NCBI GenBank assembly: GCA_009720755.1
Contig: WNKV01000001.1
Span: 62,001-126,000, forward strand
Direction: 5' to 3'
DNA: 64,000 nt
DNA from: Rhodoplanes serenus
GTDB lineage: Bacteria; Pseudomonadota; Alphaproteobacteria; Rhizobiales; Xanthobacteraceae
A program made the position numbers and the translations under genes. Below, in pieces: positions 55,886-64,000 of this stretch (its first letter is position 1; the number at the start of each line of letters is the position of its first letter). The notes beneath the pieces were generated by a model, which saw only the letters and a program-made list of their open reading frames with translations, searched no databases and was not told the origin of the DNA.

Positions 55886-57475
55886 GTGAGCGTGGGGGCT
55901 GAGTCCGTCATTGTGGTCGGTGCCGGAGCAGGTGGCCTCGCCGCCGCGATCGCACTGGCCGTCGCCGGCTTCGACGTCACCGTAGTCGAGGCGGCCGAGA
56001 GTCCCGGCGGCAAGATCCGCAGCCTGCCGGTCGCCGGCCGCCTCATCGACGCGGGCCCCACTGTCTTCACCATGCGCTGGGTGTTCGAGGAGCTGCTCGC
56101 TACCGCCGGCACCAGCCTCGATCGCGAGCTGACGCTGCGGCCGCTCGACATCCTGGCCCGCCACGCCTGGAGCGAGCACGAGCGGCTCGACCTGTTCGCC
56201 GATCTCGCCCGGTCGACCGAGGCGATCGGCGACTTCGCGGGCGCCGCCGAGGCGCGCCGCTTCCGCGACTTCGCCGCCCGTGCGGCCCGCATCTACGCCA
56301 CCCTGGAGGAGCCCTTCCTGCGCGGTCCGCGGTGCCGCACCCCGCTCGAGCTGATCCTCCGCATCGGCCTGCGCCGGATCGGCGAGGCGCTGGCGATCTC
56401 GCCGTTCGCGACCCTGTGGGGGGCACTTGGCGAGCACTTCCACGATGCGCGGCTGCGCCAGCTGTTCGGCCGCTATGCCACCTATTGCGGCTCCTCACCG
56501 TTCCTCGCCCCCGCCACCCTGATGCTGATCGCCCATGTGGAGCAGCAGGGCGTGTGGGTGATCGACGGCGGTATGCGGGCGCTCGCGGCCGCGCTGGTGC
56601 GCGTCGCCGAGCGGCAGGGCGTGCGCTTCCGCTGGAGCACGCCGGTGCGGCAGGTGGTGGTGGCGGGCGGCCGCGCCGCCGGCGTCGTGCTGGCGACCGG
56701 CGAACGGCTCGACGCCGATCTCGTGGTGCTCAATGCCGACGTCGCCGCGGTCGCCGACGGCAGCCTCGGCCCGGCGCTGCGCGGGGCGGCGCCGCGGATC
56801 GCCCCGGCGGCGCGCTCGCTGTCGGCCACCACCTGGGCGGTGGTGGCGGAGGCCGAAGGCTTCCCGCTGCACCACCACACGGTGTTCTTCTCGGCCGACT
56901 ACCGGGCCGAGTTCGACGAGCTTCTGCGCGAGCGCCGCCTGCCGACCGATCCGACCGTCTATGTCTGCGCCCAGGATAGGGGGCCGGATCGCGGGCCCGC
57001 CCGGGGGTGGGCCGACGCCGGCGGCGAGCCTCGTCGCGCCCCGGGCGGACCGGAGCGGCTCCTGTGCCTCGTCAACGCGCCCGCCGACGGCGACACCGCA
57101 CCGCCCGACCCCGACGCGCTCGCGGCCTGCTGGGGCGCCGCCACCGACCGGCTGGAACGCTGCGGCCTGACGCTGCGCGCACCGCCGGAGGGCTGCGTCG
57201 TCACCACCCCCGGCGATTTTCACCGGCTCTTCCCGGGAACCGGAGGAGCCCTTTACGGAAGGGCGTCACACGGATGGACGGCATCGTTCCGACGGCCGGG
57301 GTCCCGCACCCGGGTTCCGGGCCTGTATCTGGCGGGAGGCAGCACCCATCCGGGACCGGGCGTGCCGATGGCGGCGCTCTCGGGCCGGCTGGCGGCGGCA
57401 GCCGCGATCGCGGACCGCGCTTCGACGAGCCGGTGGCGCCGGGGGGCTATCTTTGGTGGTACGTCGACGCGCTGA
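55886..57475 (+). CDS. crtD: 1-hydroxycarotenoid 3,4-desaturase
   Basis: FAD-dependent carotenoid desaturase (about 529 residues). The N-terminal dinucleotide motif is VIVVGAGAGGLAAAIALAVA, followed by DAGPTVFTMRWVFEELLA. The C-terminal family motif is VPGLYLAGGSTHPGPGVPM. TTG 55883, GTG 55886 and GTG 55892 are all possible starts. The 3' end overlaps crtC by about 43 bases. Together with crtC and crtF it belongs to the spirilloxanthin-type branch. Confidence 0.95.
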   Translation: MSVGAESVIVVGAGAGGLAAAIALAVAGFDVTVVEAAESPGGKIRSLPVAGRLIDAGPTVFTMRWVFEELLATAGTSLDRELTLRPLDILARHAWSEHERLDLFADLARSTEAIGDFAGAAEARRFRDFAARAARIYATLEEPFLRGPRCRTPLELILRIGLRRIGEALAISPFATLWGALGEHFHDARLRQLFGRYATYCGSSPFLAPATLMLIAHVEQQGVWVIDGGMRALAAALVRVAERQGVRFRWSTPVRQVVVAGGRAAGVVLATGERLDADLVVLNADVAAVADGSLGPALRGAAPRIAPAARSLSATTWAVVAEAEGFPLHHHTVFFSADYRAEFDELLRERRLPTDPTVYVCAQDRGPDRGPARGWADAGGEPRRAPGGPERLLCLVNAPADGDTAPPDPDALAACWGAATDRLERCGLTLRAPPEGCVVTTPGDFHRLFPGTGGALYGRASHGWTASFRRPGSRTRVPGLYLAGGSTHPGPGVPMAALSGRLAAAAAIADRASTSRWRRGAIFGGTSTR

Positions 57476-58350
57476 GCGACGATGGCCGCCATGGCCTCAC
57501 CATCATCACCTTCGTGGGCAGCGTGTTCTCGCCCTATTATGCGTGGGCACGCCGGCGCACGGCGGGCGGCGCCGCCGATCCGGAGGACTTCTGCTCGGTC
57601 AACGTCGCGCTCTACGGCGCGGGCGGCAAGCGCTGGGCGATGACCGAGCGCAGCCGCCGCGCGCTGACCCGCGACGCGACGCGGATCCGCATCGGGCCGA
57701 GCGGGCTCGACTGGGACGGCACCACGCTGACGATCCGCATCGAGGAGACCACGGTGCCGGTGCCGTCACGCCTGCGCGGCACCGTGCGAGTACGGCCGAC
57801 CGCCCTCACCGGCGCCAGCTTCGCGCTCGACGGCGCCGGCCTGCACGTGTGGCGGCCGCTCGCCCCCTGCTGCGACGTCGAGGCGGAGTTCAGCCGCCCC
57901 GACCTCTCGTGGCGCGGCCACGGCTATCTCGACTCGAACCGCGGTGAGACGCCGGTGGAGAGCGCCTTCGTGTGCTGGGACTGGTCACGCGCCGCGCTGC
58001 CCGACGGCGCCGCCGTGCTCTACCACGCGACCCGGCGCGGACCGGACGGCGATGTCGGCCTGGCGCTGCGCTTCGATCGCGCCGGCACGGTGTCGCACTT
58101 CGAGGCACCGAAGCGCATCGCGCTTCCGGACACGCTGTGGCGGGTGCCGCGCGAGACCCGGGGCGACGCGACCGCCGAAATGACGCTCGCCTCGACCTTC
58201 GAGGACACGCCGTTCTATGCGCGCTCGATGCTGACCGGCACGCTGCTCGGGCAACCGGCCTCGGCGGTCCACGAGAGCCTGTCGCTCGACCGTTTCGCGG
58301 CCCCGTGGGTGCAGGCGATGCTGCCGTTCCGGATGCCGCGTCGACGGTGA
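57433..58350 (+). CDS. crtC: Carotenoid 1,2-hydratase (hydroxyneurosporene synthase)
   Basis: Adds water to the psi end of neurosporene/lycopene (about 305 residues). The conserved start region PVAPGGYLWWYVDALSDDGR is present, as are SVFSPYYAWARRR, WRGHGYLDSNRGETPVE and the active-site-like stretch FVCWDWSRAALPDGAAVLYH. I place the start at GTG 57433, just inside this motif. An ATG at 57274 would overlap crtD by 200 bases and is unlikely, so the exact start is uncertain. Confidence 0.9.
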   Translation: MAPGGYLWWYVDALSDDGRHGLTIITFVGSVFSPYYAWARRRTAGGAADPEDFCSVNVALYGAGGKRWAMTERSRRALTRDATRIRIGPSGLDWDGTTLTIRIEETTVPVPSRLRGTVRVRPTALTGASFALDGAGLHVWRPLAPCCDVEAEFSRPDLSWRGHGYLDSNRGETPVESAFVCWDWSRAALPDGAAVLYHATRRGPDGDVGLALRFDRAGTVSHFEAPKRIALPDTLWRVPRETRGDATAEMTLASTFEDTPFYARSMLTGTLLGQPASAVHESLSLDRFAAPWVQAMLPFRMPRRR

Positions 58351-58385
58351 AGCCGACGCCGCGGCATGGCCTCAGCGGTCCTCGC

Positions 58386-58556
58386 TCAGCGATCCGGTGC
58401 GCCGGGGCTGCCGGCCGAGTGGTCGGAGAACGACCGCTTGATCGCCTCGCGGTTGCTGCGCCGGCGCGAGAAGGCGACGAACTGCATCACCGCGAAGGCG
58501 AAGAAGGCCCCGAGCGTCATCAGGGCGAGCGAGGGAATGAAGGTTTCCCAGGTCAT
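58386..58556 (-). CDS. Small single-span membrane protein
   Basis: 56 residues: WETFIPSLALMTLGAFFAFA forms one helix, followed by a basic segment SRRRSNREAIKRSFSDH. GAGG precedes the ATG at 58556 at a suitable distance. It lies between crtC (convergent) and bchJ. No family is recognised. Size and position recall small PGC membrane ORFs, but no function can be assigned. Confidence 0.6.
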   Translation of the reverse strand: MTWETFIPSLALMTLGAFFAFAVMQFVAFSRRRSNREAIKRSFSDHSAGSPGAPDR

Positions 58557-58733
58557 GGCGTCCTCGTGTCTGTCGGTTGGAGAGCGCCGCGGGGGCATGT
58601 CGTCACCGTCGATGTGAAACGACATGCAGGCCCACGCGGCCCGGCGCAGCGCGCCATTGTCAAGCCAACGCGACAGGCGGAGGATCGATCCGTGGGGTCT
58701 CGGAAGCGTGTGGCGGCTCGCCGGTCGGCGGCC

Positions 58734-59402
58734 TCAGCGCCAACGAATCTCGAACCGGCAGGCGGAGGCGCCGGCGGCTTGGCAAGCCGTCTCGGTCACC
58801 GTCGCGGCGCGATGCACGAGCGTCCGGAACAGGTGCTGGAAGGTGGCGCCGTAATAGTCGCACAGCGGCGCCGCCGCCTCGGTCGTGGCGCCGCGGCAGA
58901 TCGGGCAGCCGGCGATCTCGAAGCGCACCGGATGGCCGAGCGTGTAGGAGAACACGCCGCTGCCGGCGAACGTCCAGGCGTGCTGGCCGATGGCGCCGAG
59001 CAGGATGCGAGCGGCGAGCCGGGCGGGCAGGATCTTCAGGATCGGCTGCACCGGCTTCGGGATGCGGTTGGCGAGCAGATAGTCGGCAGTGAGCCGTCCG
59101 GCCACCGCCGCGACCTCGCGGGCGCGGGCGATGCCGAGCGCGTCGCGCACCACCGTGTGGATCGCCACCACGTCGCGCTCGTCCACCATGTGGTCGGGGG
59201 CGCGGGTGAAATGATGGGCGAGCCCGGCCGCCGCGAACAGCCGCGCCGTCTCGCCGTCGCCGACCGCGGCGTCGAGAGCCTCGATCATCCGGATGATGGC
59301 GTTCGGGCCGATGCGGGCGACGGCGTCGCCGGCCGCGGCGGCGTGATCGCGGCTCGGTGCCACGGGTGAAAGAGGCTCGACAGCACGCGCCACGGTGATC
59401 AC
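58734..59402 (-). CDS. bchJ: BchJ, 4-vinyl reductase-type (V4R) protein
   Basis: 222 residues with a C-terminal V4R domain (TFAGSGVFSYTLGHPVRFEI, then a CPICRG cysteine pair and ACRFEIRW at the end). BchJ was first proposed as the 8-vinyl reductase of bacteriochlorophyll synthesis. Later work assigns that activity to BciA/BciB/COR, and BchJ may help supply substrate. It begins at GTG 59402 and follows bchE, separated by a palindromic repeat. Confidence 0.9.
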   Translation of the reverse strand: MITVARAVEPLSPVAPSRDHAAAAGDAVARIGPNAIIRMIEALDAAVGDGETARLFAAAGLAHHFTRAPDHMVDERDVVAIHTVVRDALGIARAREVAAVAGRLTADYLLANRIPKPVQPILKILPARLAARILLGAIGQHAWTFAGSGVFSYTLGHPVRFEIAGCPICRGATTEAAAPLCDYYGATFQHLFRTLVHRAATVTETACQAAGASACRFEIRWR

Positions 59403-59430
59403 GACCCCTGGAGCATCAGCTCTCTGAAAC

Positions 59431-59520
59431 GGTCATGGCCGGGCTTGTCCCCGGCCATCACGTCTTTCTGGTCCGAAAGCCCGCTCGTGGATGGCCGGGA
59501 CAAGCCCGGCCACGACGAGG
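59431..59520. repeat. REP-like inverted repeat between bchE and bchJ
   Basis: Two copies of the unit ATGGCCGGGCTTGTCC(CC)GGCCAT face each other around a 30-base centre, giving one large potential hairpin. Palindromes of this type (GGCCGGGCTTGTCCCGGCC) are common between genes in Bradyrhizobium-like bacteria. It could attenuate bchE-to-bchJ readthrough or stabilise bchE mRNA. Confidence 0.8.
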
Positions 59521-59538
59521 CGGCGAACGACGAGAGAC

Positions 59539-61098
59539 TCAGCAGGCCCGCACGGCCTCCGGCTTCTCGTCCTTCTTCTTCTTGCGGCCCTTGGGGGCGG
59601 CCTGAAGATCGGCGCTCTGCGCCTCGGTGATGGTGCGGGTCTCGTCGAAGCCGAAGTCGACCTTCTTGGACTGCGGACCCCAGTAGCCGACGCGGCCGAG
59701 ATCGTAGAACTTCCGCTCGAAGGAGCTCTTCAGGTACGCCTTCATGCAGCCCATCATGTAGCGGCGCTTCTCGCGGTCCCGGATGAACGGATACTCCAGG
59801 AACATCTTGCGCATGTAGAAGCGCCGGTAGTTGTGCATGACGCGGTCGAGCAGCTCGACCCGGGTCATCGCGTCCGGCTTCATGATCGGCGTGACGAAGT
59901 TGTACTTTTCGAAGTCGAACACCTCGACCTTGTCGCCCATCTCCTGGAACAGATCGGAGAACGGCCACGGCGTGTACATCGACCAGTTGGCCATGTCGCA
60001 ACCCCAGTCGCGGGCCATCTGATAGGTCTCTTCCAGCGTCTGGCGGGTCTCGTTCTCGAGACCGACGATGAACTGCGCCTCGGAGACGATGCCGTGCTTG
60101 CGCAGCAGCTCGATGGCGCGCTTGTTCTGCGCCACCGTGGTCTCCTTGTTGAAGAGGTCGAGCTTGAGCTGGGCGGCCGCCTCGGTGCCGAGCGAGACGT
60201 GGATGAGGCCGGCCTTGCGGTAGAGCGGCAGCAGCGCCTCGTCGCGCAGGATGTCGGTGACGCGGGTGTTGATGCCCCACATCACCGGCAGCTTGCGGGC
60301 GACCAGCTCCTCGCACAGCGCCACGAACTTCTTGCGGTGGATGGTCGGCTCCTCGTCGGCCAGGATGAAGAAGCCGACGCCGTACTCCTTCACCAGCACC
60401 TCGATCTCGTCGACCACCTTGATCGGGCTGCGGACCCGATAGGTGCGCCAGAACTTCCACTGCGAGCAGAACGAGCAGGTGAAGGGGCAGCCGCGCGCGA
60501 AGTTCGGCACCGCCAGGCGGGTGTTGAGCGGGATGTAGATGTACTTGTTCCAATCGAGAATGCCCCAGTCGGGGCTCAGGATGTCGAGATTCTCGATCGG
60601 CGGGGCGGCCGCGGTGGCGACGATGTTGCCGCCGTCCGCATAGGCGATGCCCTTCACGTTCTCAGGGTTCTTCTTGAACTCGCCGGAGTCGATGGCACGC
60701 ACCAGGTCCAGCAGGATCTGCTCGCCCTCGCCACGGATCACCACGTCGACCCACGGTGCCTCGGCCAGCACCTGCTTGTACATGAAGGTGGCGTGGATGC
60801 CGCCCAGCACCGTGACGGCGTCCGGGTGCTCCTCCTTGGCGATCTGGAGGGCGCGCTCGGCCTTGTAGATCGCCGGCGTGATGGCGGTGGCGCCGATGAC
60901 GTCGGGCTTCTCGGCCCGCAGCTCGGCCCGGAGCTGCTCCTCCGAGAGATCGTCGGTCATCGCGTCGATGAAGCGGACGTCGGTATAGCCGTTCGCCTTC
61001 AGGGTGCCGACCAGATACGCGACCCAGGCGGGAGGCCAGTTGCCGGCGATTTCCGCTCCGCCCGAATGATAGTTGGGATGCAGGAGCAGAATGCGCAT
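59539..61098 (-). CDS. bchE: Anaerobic Mg-protoporphyrin IX monomethyl ester cyclase
   Basis: Radical-SAM, cobalamin-dependent cyclase (519 residues) that makes ring E using water oxygen, the anaerobic counterpart of AcsF. The N-terminal B12-binding domain includes [20 protein letters not shown] and [20 protein letters not shown]. The radical-SAM cluster motif is [20 protein letters not shown] (CxxxCxxC) near residue 205. The C terminus ends in a lysine-rich tail. A strong ribosome-binding site (GGGAGG) precedes the ATG. Confidence 0.97.
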   Translation of the reverse strand: MRILLLHPNYHSGGAEIAGNWPPAWVAYLVGTLKANGYTDVRFIDAMTDDLSEEQLRAELRAEKPDVIGATAITPAIYKAERALQIAKEEHPDAVTVLGGIHATFMYKQVLAEAPWVDVVIRGEGEQILLDLVRAIDSGEFKKNPENVKGIAYADGGNIVATAAAPPIENLDILSPDWGILDWNKYIYIPLNTRLAVPNFARGCPFTCSFCSQWKFWRTYRVRSPIKVVDEIEVLVKEYGVGFFILADEEPTIHRKKFVALCEELVARKLPVMWGINTRVTDILRDEALLPLYRKAGLIHVSLGTEAAAQLKLDLFNKETTVAQNKRAIELLRKHGIVSEAQFIVGLENETRQTLEETYQMARDWGCDMANWSMYTPWPFSDLFQEMGDKVEVFDFEKYNFVTPIMKPDAMTRVELLDRVMHNYRRFYMRKMFLEYPFIRDREKRRYMMGCMKAYLKSSFERKFYDLGRVGYWGPQSKKVDFGFDETRTITEAQSADLQAAPKGRKKKKDEKPEAVRAC

Positions 61099-61126
61099 GT
61101 GGACCTCCCGGGAGTTGACGTGTGCC

Positions 61127-61179
61127 TGTCAAGCACCATTACACAACACCGGATGACAATCGGAATTGACAATTGTCAT
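61127..61179 (-). promoter_or_regulatory. bchE upstream FnrL/FixK-like site overlapping a PpsR-like site
   Basis: TTGAC-AATT-GTCAT (61166-61179) matches TTGAY-N4-RTCAA at 9 of 10 positions, about 75 bases upstream of the bchE ATG. A PpsR near-match TGA-N12-ACA (61154-61171) overlaps it. A further TGT-N11-ACA lies at 61127-61143. The combination suggests anaerobic activation together with PpsR control. Confidence 0.55.
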
Positions 61180-61189
61180 CCAGAGACGG

Positions 61190-62287
61190 CTACGGCTCGA
61201 TGCTCGCGAGCCGCGGCGCAGGACGATGTTTCGCGGCGCGCCCTTCGCGCTGACCCAGGCGCTCGAACAGGTCGAGCACCCAGACGACACGCCGCCCCAT
61301 GTCCCACCAGGGACCGTGGGCGGGATCGGGCCGGACAAGGCCGAGCGGCTCGGCCACGACGGCGTCGACCAGGAAGCGGGTCTCGTCGAGCGCCGGCGCC
61401 GGCTTTCCGCGCGACACCAGCGGGCCGCCCGCGAAGGCGCGGGCCAGCATCACCAGCTTGCGGCGGCCGGGCACATAGGCGCGCTGCGACACCGAGTCGA
61501 AGCCGTTGCGGGCGATCACCCGGCCGATCTCGGCATACATGGTGCGGGCCGCCAGAATGCCGGGACGGCAGCCGAACGGCAGCCCGGCGATGCCCGATTC
61601 CGAGCGCCGGTAGAGCACGTCGGCGGCGGCGAGCAGGCGCGCCACCACGCTCGCCAGGCGCTCGTCGAAGCACGGCGCGGCGAGCCAGACGTCGGGATCG
61701 AGCCCGGCCTCGCGCATCCACGACAGCGGCAGATAGATGCGCCCCATGCGGGCGTCCTCGCCGACATCGCGGGCGATGTTGGAGAGCTGCATGGCGACGC
61801 CGAGATCGCAGGCCCGCGCCAGCGTGTCGGGATCGCGCACCCCCATCAGCAGCGTCATCATGGCGCCGACCGTGGCGGCCACCCGCGCCGAGTAGGCGTA
61901 GAGGCCCGAGATGTCCTCGTAGCGGCGCCCCTCGGCGTCCCAGGCGAGCCCTTCGAGCAGGGCGTCGGGGATCGCCTTGGGGATGGCGTAGCGCGCCACC
62001 ATGTCGGCGAAGGCGCGGTCGGTCGAGGTCGGCAGCGGCCGTCCCGCATAGGCGAGATCGAGCCGCGCGCGCAGCCGCGCCAGCGCGTCGCGCTCGCGAT
62101 CCGCGCCGTCGACCTCGTCGTCGGCGAAGCGACAGAACGCATAGAGCGTGTAGGCAGGCGAGCGCACCGCGCAGGGCAAGAGCAGCGAGGCGGCGAAGAA
62201 CGTGCGCGAGCCCTGCTGGATCATCGCCCGGCAGGCGGCGACGTCCTGCGGCGAGGCAGTCGGGTTCTCAAGCCAGATCGGCACCAT
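61190..62287 (-). CDS. crtB: Phytoene synthase
   Basis: Condenses two GGPP to phytoene (365 residues). The aspartate-rich motifs are YAFCRFADDEVDGADRE and LSNIARDVGEDARMGRIYLP. It begins at ATG 62287, overlapping the crtI 3' end by 20 bases, so translation is probably coupled. It is followed by bchE after 91 bases. Confidence 0.96.
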   Translation of the reverse strand: MVPIWLENPTASPQDVAACRAMIQQGSRTFFAASLLLPCAVRSPAYTLYAFCRFADDEVDGADRERDALARLRARLDLAYAGRPLPTSTDRAFADMVARYAIPKAIPDALLEGLAWDAEGRRYEDISGLYAYSARVAATVGAMMTLLMGVRDPDTLARACDLGVAMQLSNIARDVGEDARMGRIYLPLSWMREAGLDPDVWLAAPCFDERLASVVARLLAAADVLYRRSESGIAGLPFGCRPGILAARTMYAEIGRVIARNGFDSVSQRAYVPGRRKLVMLARAFAGGPLVSRGKPAPALDETRFLVDAVVAEPLGLVRPDPAHGPWWDMGRRVVWVLDLFERLGQREGRAAKHRPAPRLASIEP

Positions 62288-63806
62288 GGGGCACGATGGA
62301 GTCGAGCACGCGGGCGGACGACAGGACACCGGGCAGGCCGGCGCCCGGATGGGTGCCGGCGCCGACCAGATAAAGCCGGTCGACCTCCTCGCTGCGGTTG
62401 TGGGGACGGAACCACGCGCTCTGGGTGAACACGGGCTCGAAGCCGAAGGCTGCTCCCAGCACCGAGCGATAGCGGGTGTGGAAGTCCAGCGGCGTGATGA
62501 TGCGGGACGAGACGACGTTCTCTTCCAGGCCGGGCAGCACGGTGCGGGCCAGGAAGTCGGAGATGGCGCGCCGATAGGGCTCGGCGGCATGCGCCCAGTC
62601 GACCCCGCTGCCGAGATGCGGCACCGGCGAGAGGACGTAGAAGGCGTCGCACCCGGGCGGCGCCAGCGACGGATCGGTGGCGGTCGGGTGATGCAGATAG
62701 AGGCTGAAGTCGGGCGCCAGCACCTTGCGGTCGAAGATGTCGCGCAGGAGCTCCTTGTAGCGCGGCCCGAGCAGGATCGAGTGGTGCGGCACGCCGCGAT
62801 ACTGGCGCTTGGTCCCGAAGTACCAGACGAACAGGCTCATCGAGTAGCGCGCCTTGCCGAGCTTGCGGTCGGTCCAGCGGCGGCGCACCTCGGCCGGCAA
62901 CAGGTGCCGGTAGGTCCAGGCGGCATCGGCATTGGAGACCACGATGTCGGCCGCGATGGTCTCGCCCGAGACGAGCCTCACGCCGGTGGCGGCGCCGCCC
63001 TCCACCGTGATGGCGGCGACCTCGGCGTCGTAGCGGATGGTGTTGCCCTGCGCCTCGATCAGCCCGGCCAGGCCCTTCACCAGCGCGCCGGTGCCGCCCA
63101 TCGGGAACCAGACCCCGAAGGTGTTCTGGAGATAGGTGATCAGGCAGTAGATCGAGGTGACGGCGAACGGATTGCCGCCGATGAACAGCGGATGGAAGGA
63201 CAGCGCCGTGCGGATGCGCGGGTCCTTCACGTAGCTCGCCGCCAGGCCGTGGACGGTGCGCCAGCTCTGGAGCCGGACGAAGTCCGGCAGCACCTTCGCC
63301 ATCGAGGTCAGCGAGTGGAACGGCACGTTGGAGAGCTTCTCGAAGCCGACCTCGTAGATCGCCTTGCTCTTCTCCAGGAAGCGCTCGTAGCCCTCGACGT
63401 CGCCCGGCGACAGCCGGCCGACCTCGCGGCGCATCGCCTCGATGCCGTTCGACTCGGTGAAGGTCTCGCCGTCGTCGAAGCGGATTTGGTAGAGCGGATC
63501 GAGCTGCTTGAGGGTTATGTCGTCGGAGAACTTGCGGCCGGCCAGCGCCCACAGCTCCTCGAACAGCTGCGGCAGGGTAACGATGGTCGGGCCGGCATCG
63601 AAGGTGAAGCCGTCCTGGCGGAACACCGAGCCGCGTCCGCCGGGCTGGTCGAGCTTCTCCAGCACGGTGACGCGATAGCCGCGCGCGCCGAGCCGGATCG
63701 CCGCGGCCAGGCCGCCGAACCCGCTTCCGATCACGATGGCATGGGGCACGCGCGCGCCGGGGCGGACCACGGGAGGGCGCGGCCGATCGAGTGTCAAGCT
63801 GGACAT
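62268..63806 (-). CDS. crtI: Phytoene desaturase
   Basis: FAD-dependent desaturase (512 residues) that converts phytoene to neurosporene or lycopene. The dinucleotide motif is AIVIGSGFGGLAAAIRLGAR, followed by DQPGGRGSVFRQDGFTFDAG. The C-terminal motif is RLYLVGAGTHPGAGLPGVLS. The ATG at 63806 is chosen; the upstream in-frame extension runs through the operator region. How many desaturation steps it performs cannot be read from sequence. crtC, crtD and crtF suggest a spirilloxanthin-type end product. Confidence 0.96.
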   Translation of the reverse strand: MSSLTLDRPRPPVVRPGARVPHAIVIGSGFGGLAAAIRLGARGYRVTVLEKLDQPGGRGSVFRQDGFTFDAGPTIVTLPQLFEELWALAGRKFSDDITLKQLDPLYQIRFDDGETFTESNGIEAMRREVGRLSPGDVEGYERFLEKSKAIYEVGFEKLSNVPFHSLTSMAKVLPDFVRLQSWRTVHGLAASYVKDPRIRTALSFHPLFIGGNPFAVTSIYCLITYLQNTFGVWFPMGGTGALVKGLAGLIEAQGNTIRYDAEVAAITVEGGAATGVRLVSGETIAADIVVSNADAAWTYRHLLPAEVRRRWTDRKLGKARYSMSLFVWYFGTKRQYRGVPHHSILLGPRYKELLRDIFDRKVLAPDFSLYLHHPTATDPSLAPPGCDAFYVLSPVPHLGSGVDWAHAAEPYRRAISDFLARTVLPGLEENVVSSRIITPLDFHTRYRSVLGAAFGFEPVFTQSAWFRPHNRSEEVDRLYLVGAGTHPGAGLPGVLSSARVLDSIVPHGADLA

Positions 63807-63816
63807 CACGGAGGAC

Positions 63817-63834
63817 TGTAACAGTGAATTGACA
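63817..63834. promoter_or_regulatory. Perfect PpsR/CrtJ site upstream of crtI
   Basis: TGT-N12-ACA with an exact match (TGTAACAGTGAATTGACA on the plus strand), 11 bases before the crtI ATG. Its closeness to the start implies a short leader or a block to elongation. Confidence 0.75.
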
Positions 63835-63913
63835 CTGGAGCTAGCGCGGAGACGCCCCGATCGGCCACTTGGTGGTTTTACGGATATGGTTTTTAGACGG
63901 CGCGTGCGCTGTC

Positions 63914-64000
63914 TCAATCGGCCGTCGGTCGGCTCGTCAGCGCGGCACGGACAGCGTCCGGGTTCGCCCTGATCGTCTGAAGGAAGCTGCGGGCGGCCGT
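63914..64000 (-). CDS. Possible 3' end of a gene continuing beyond the window
   Basis: On the minus strand an open frame enters from the right edge and stops at 63914. The 28 visible codons (ending ANPDAVRAALTSRPTAD) are GC3-rich. No family can be recognised from so short a piece, and it may be chance. Confidence 0.25.
   Translation of the reverse strand, partial: TAARSFLQTIRANPDAVRAALTSRPTAD

Noticed and set aside
57274-57432. Upstream ATG start for crtC
   Set aside because: It would add 53 residues that overlap crtD's conserved C terminus and show no CrtC similarity.
59491-62373. 960-codon plus-strand frame over bchE and crtB
   Set aside because: It is antisense to two well-conserved genes; composition is typical of a GC-rich shadow frame.

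Overview
This window is a GC-rich chromosomal segment from a purple non-sulfur alphaproteobacterium. About 47 kb of it (17.1-63.8 kb) is a photosynthesis gene cluster (PGC). The flanking order bolA, dnaJ-like, cobS, cobT, carD, fdxA, S4 protein, SUV3-like helicase, DUF3108 protein, rpmB is a Hyphomicrobiales (Rhizobiales) type of neighbourhood. Three PGC traits point the same way: a pufC tetraheme cytochrome after pufBALM, two ppsR genes, and a kinase-less bacteriophytochrome next to ppsR2. My best guess is a Rhodoplanes-like or Blastochloris/Rhodopseudomonas-related phototroph. The genus is inference only.

Layout. 1-16.8 kb is housekeeping: 3' part of aroB, a CorC/CNNM transporter, bolA, a J-domain protein, cobS and cobT (cobaltochelatase), a phytase-like secreted esterase, a PACE exporter, carD, fdxA, an S4 RNA-binding protein, a long-tailed helicase, a DUF3108 protein and rpmB. 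Composite palindromic (MITE/REP-like) repeats surround the CorC gene.

17.1-31.8 kb, minus strand, is one tightly packed operon reading bchF-bchN-bchB-bchH-bchL-bchM-lhaA-puhA-puhB-puhC-orf100-acsF-puhE. It covers early bacteriochlorophyll synthesis, the reaction-centre H subunit and assembly factors. 32.1-39.0 kb, plus strand, holds aerR(ppaA)-ppsR1-bchG-pucC-like-bchP-tspO-orf95. 39.35-44.1 kb is a light-sensing module: ppsR2, bphP (BphP1 type) and, convergent, a heme oxygenase that would supply biliverdin. 44.4-55.8 kb, minus strand, is the superoperon crtE-crtF-bchC-bchX-bchY-bchZ-pufQ-like-pufB-pufA-pufL-pufM-pufC. 55.9-58.35 kb, plus strand, holds crtD-crtC. 58.4-63.8 kb, minus strand, holds crtI-crtB-bchE-bchJ and a small membrane ORF. 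bchI, bchD and bchO are not in the window.

Regulation visible in the sequence. PpsR/CrtJ-type motifs (TGT-N12-ACA) occur in front of crtD/crtE, crtI, ppsR2 and inside the crtE-crtF gap. Near-matches occur at bchC, bchF/aerR and bchE. At bchC and at crtD two motifs lie exactly 8 bp apart and cover the -35 and -10 elements of a candidate promoter, the arrangement known for CrtJ repression of bchC in Rhodobacter. PpsR1 keeps the C-terminal redox cysteine (about Cys430), whereas PpsR2 has no cysteine at all. This suggests division of labour between a redox-responsive and a light-responsive (BphP-controlled) regulator. A strong hairpin between pufA and pufL fits the classical segmental mRNA stability device.

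The most unusual feature not explained by known genes is a recurring class of short tandem repeats. Most have 15-nt units, a few 13, 14 or 18 nt. They sit at gene ends or between genes at about ten places and peak in an eight-unit array at 44.18-44.29 kb.
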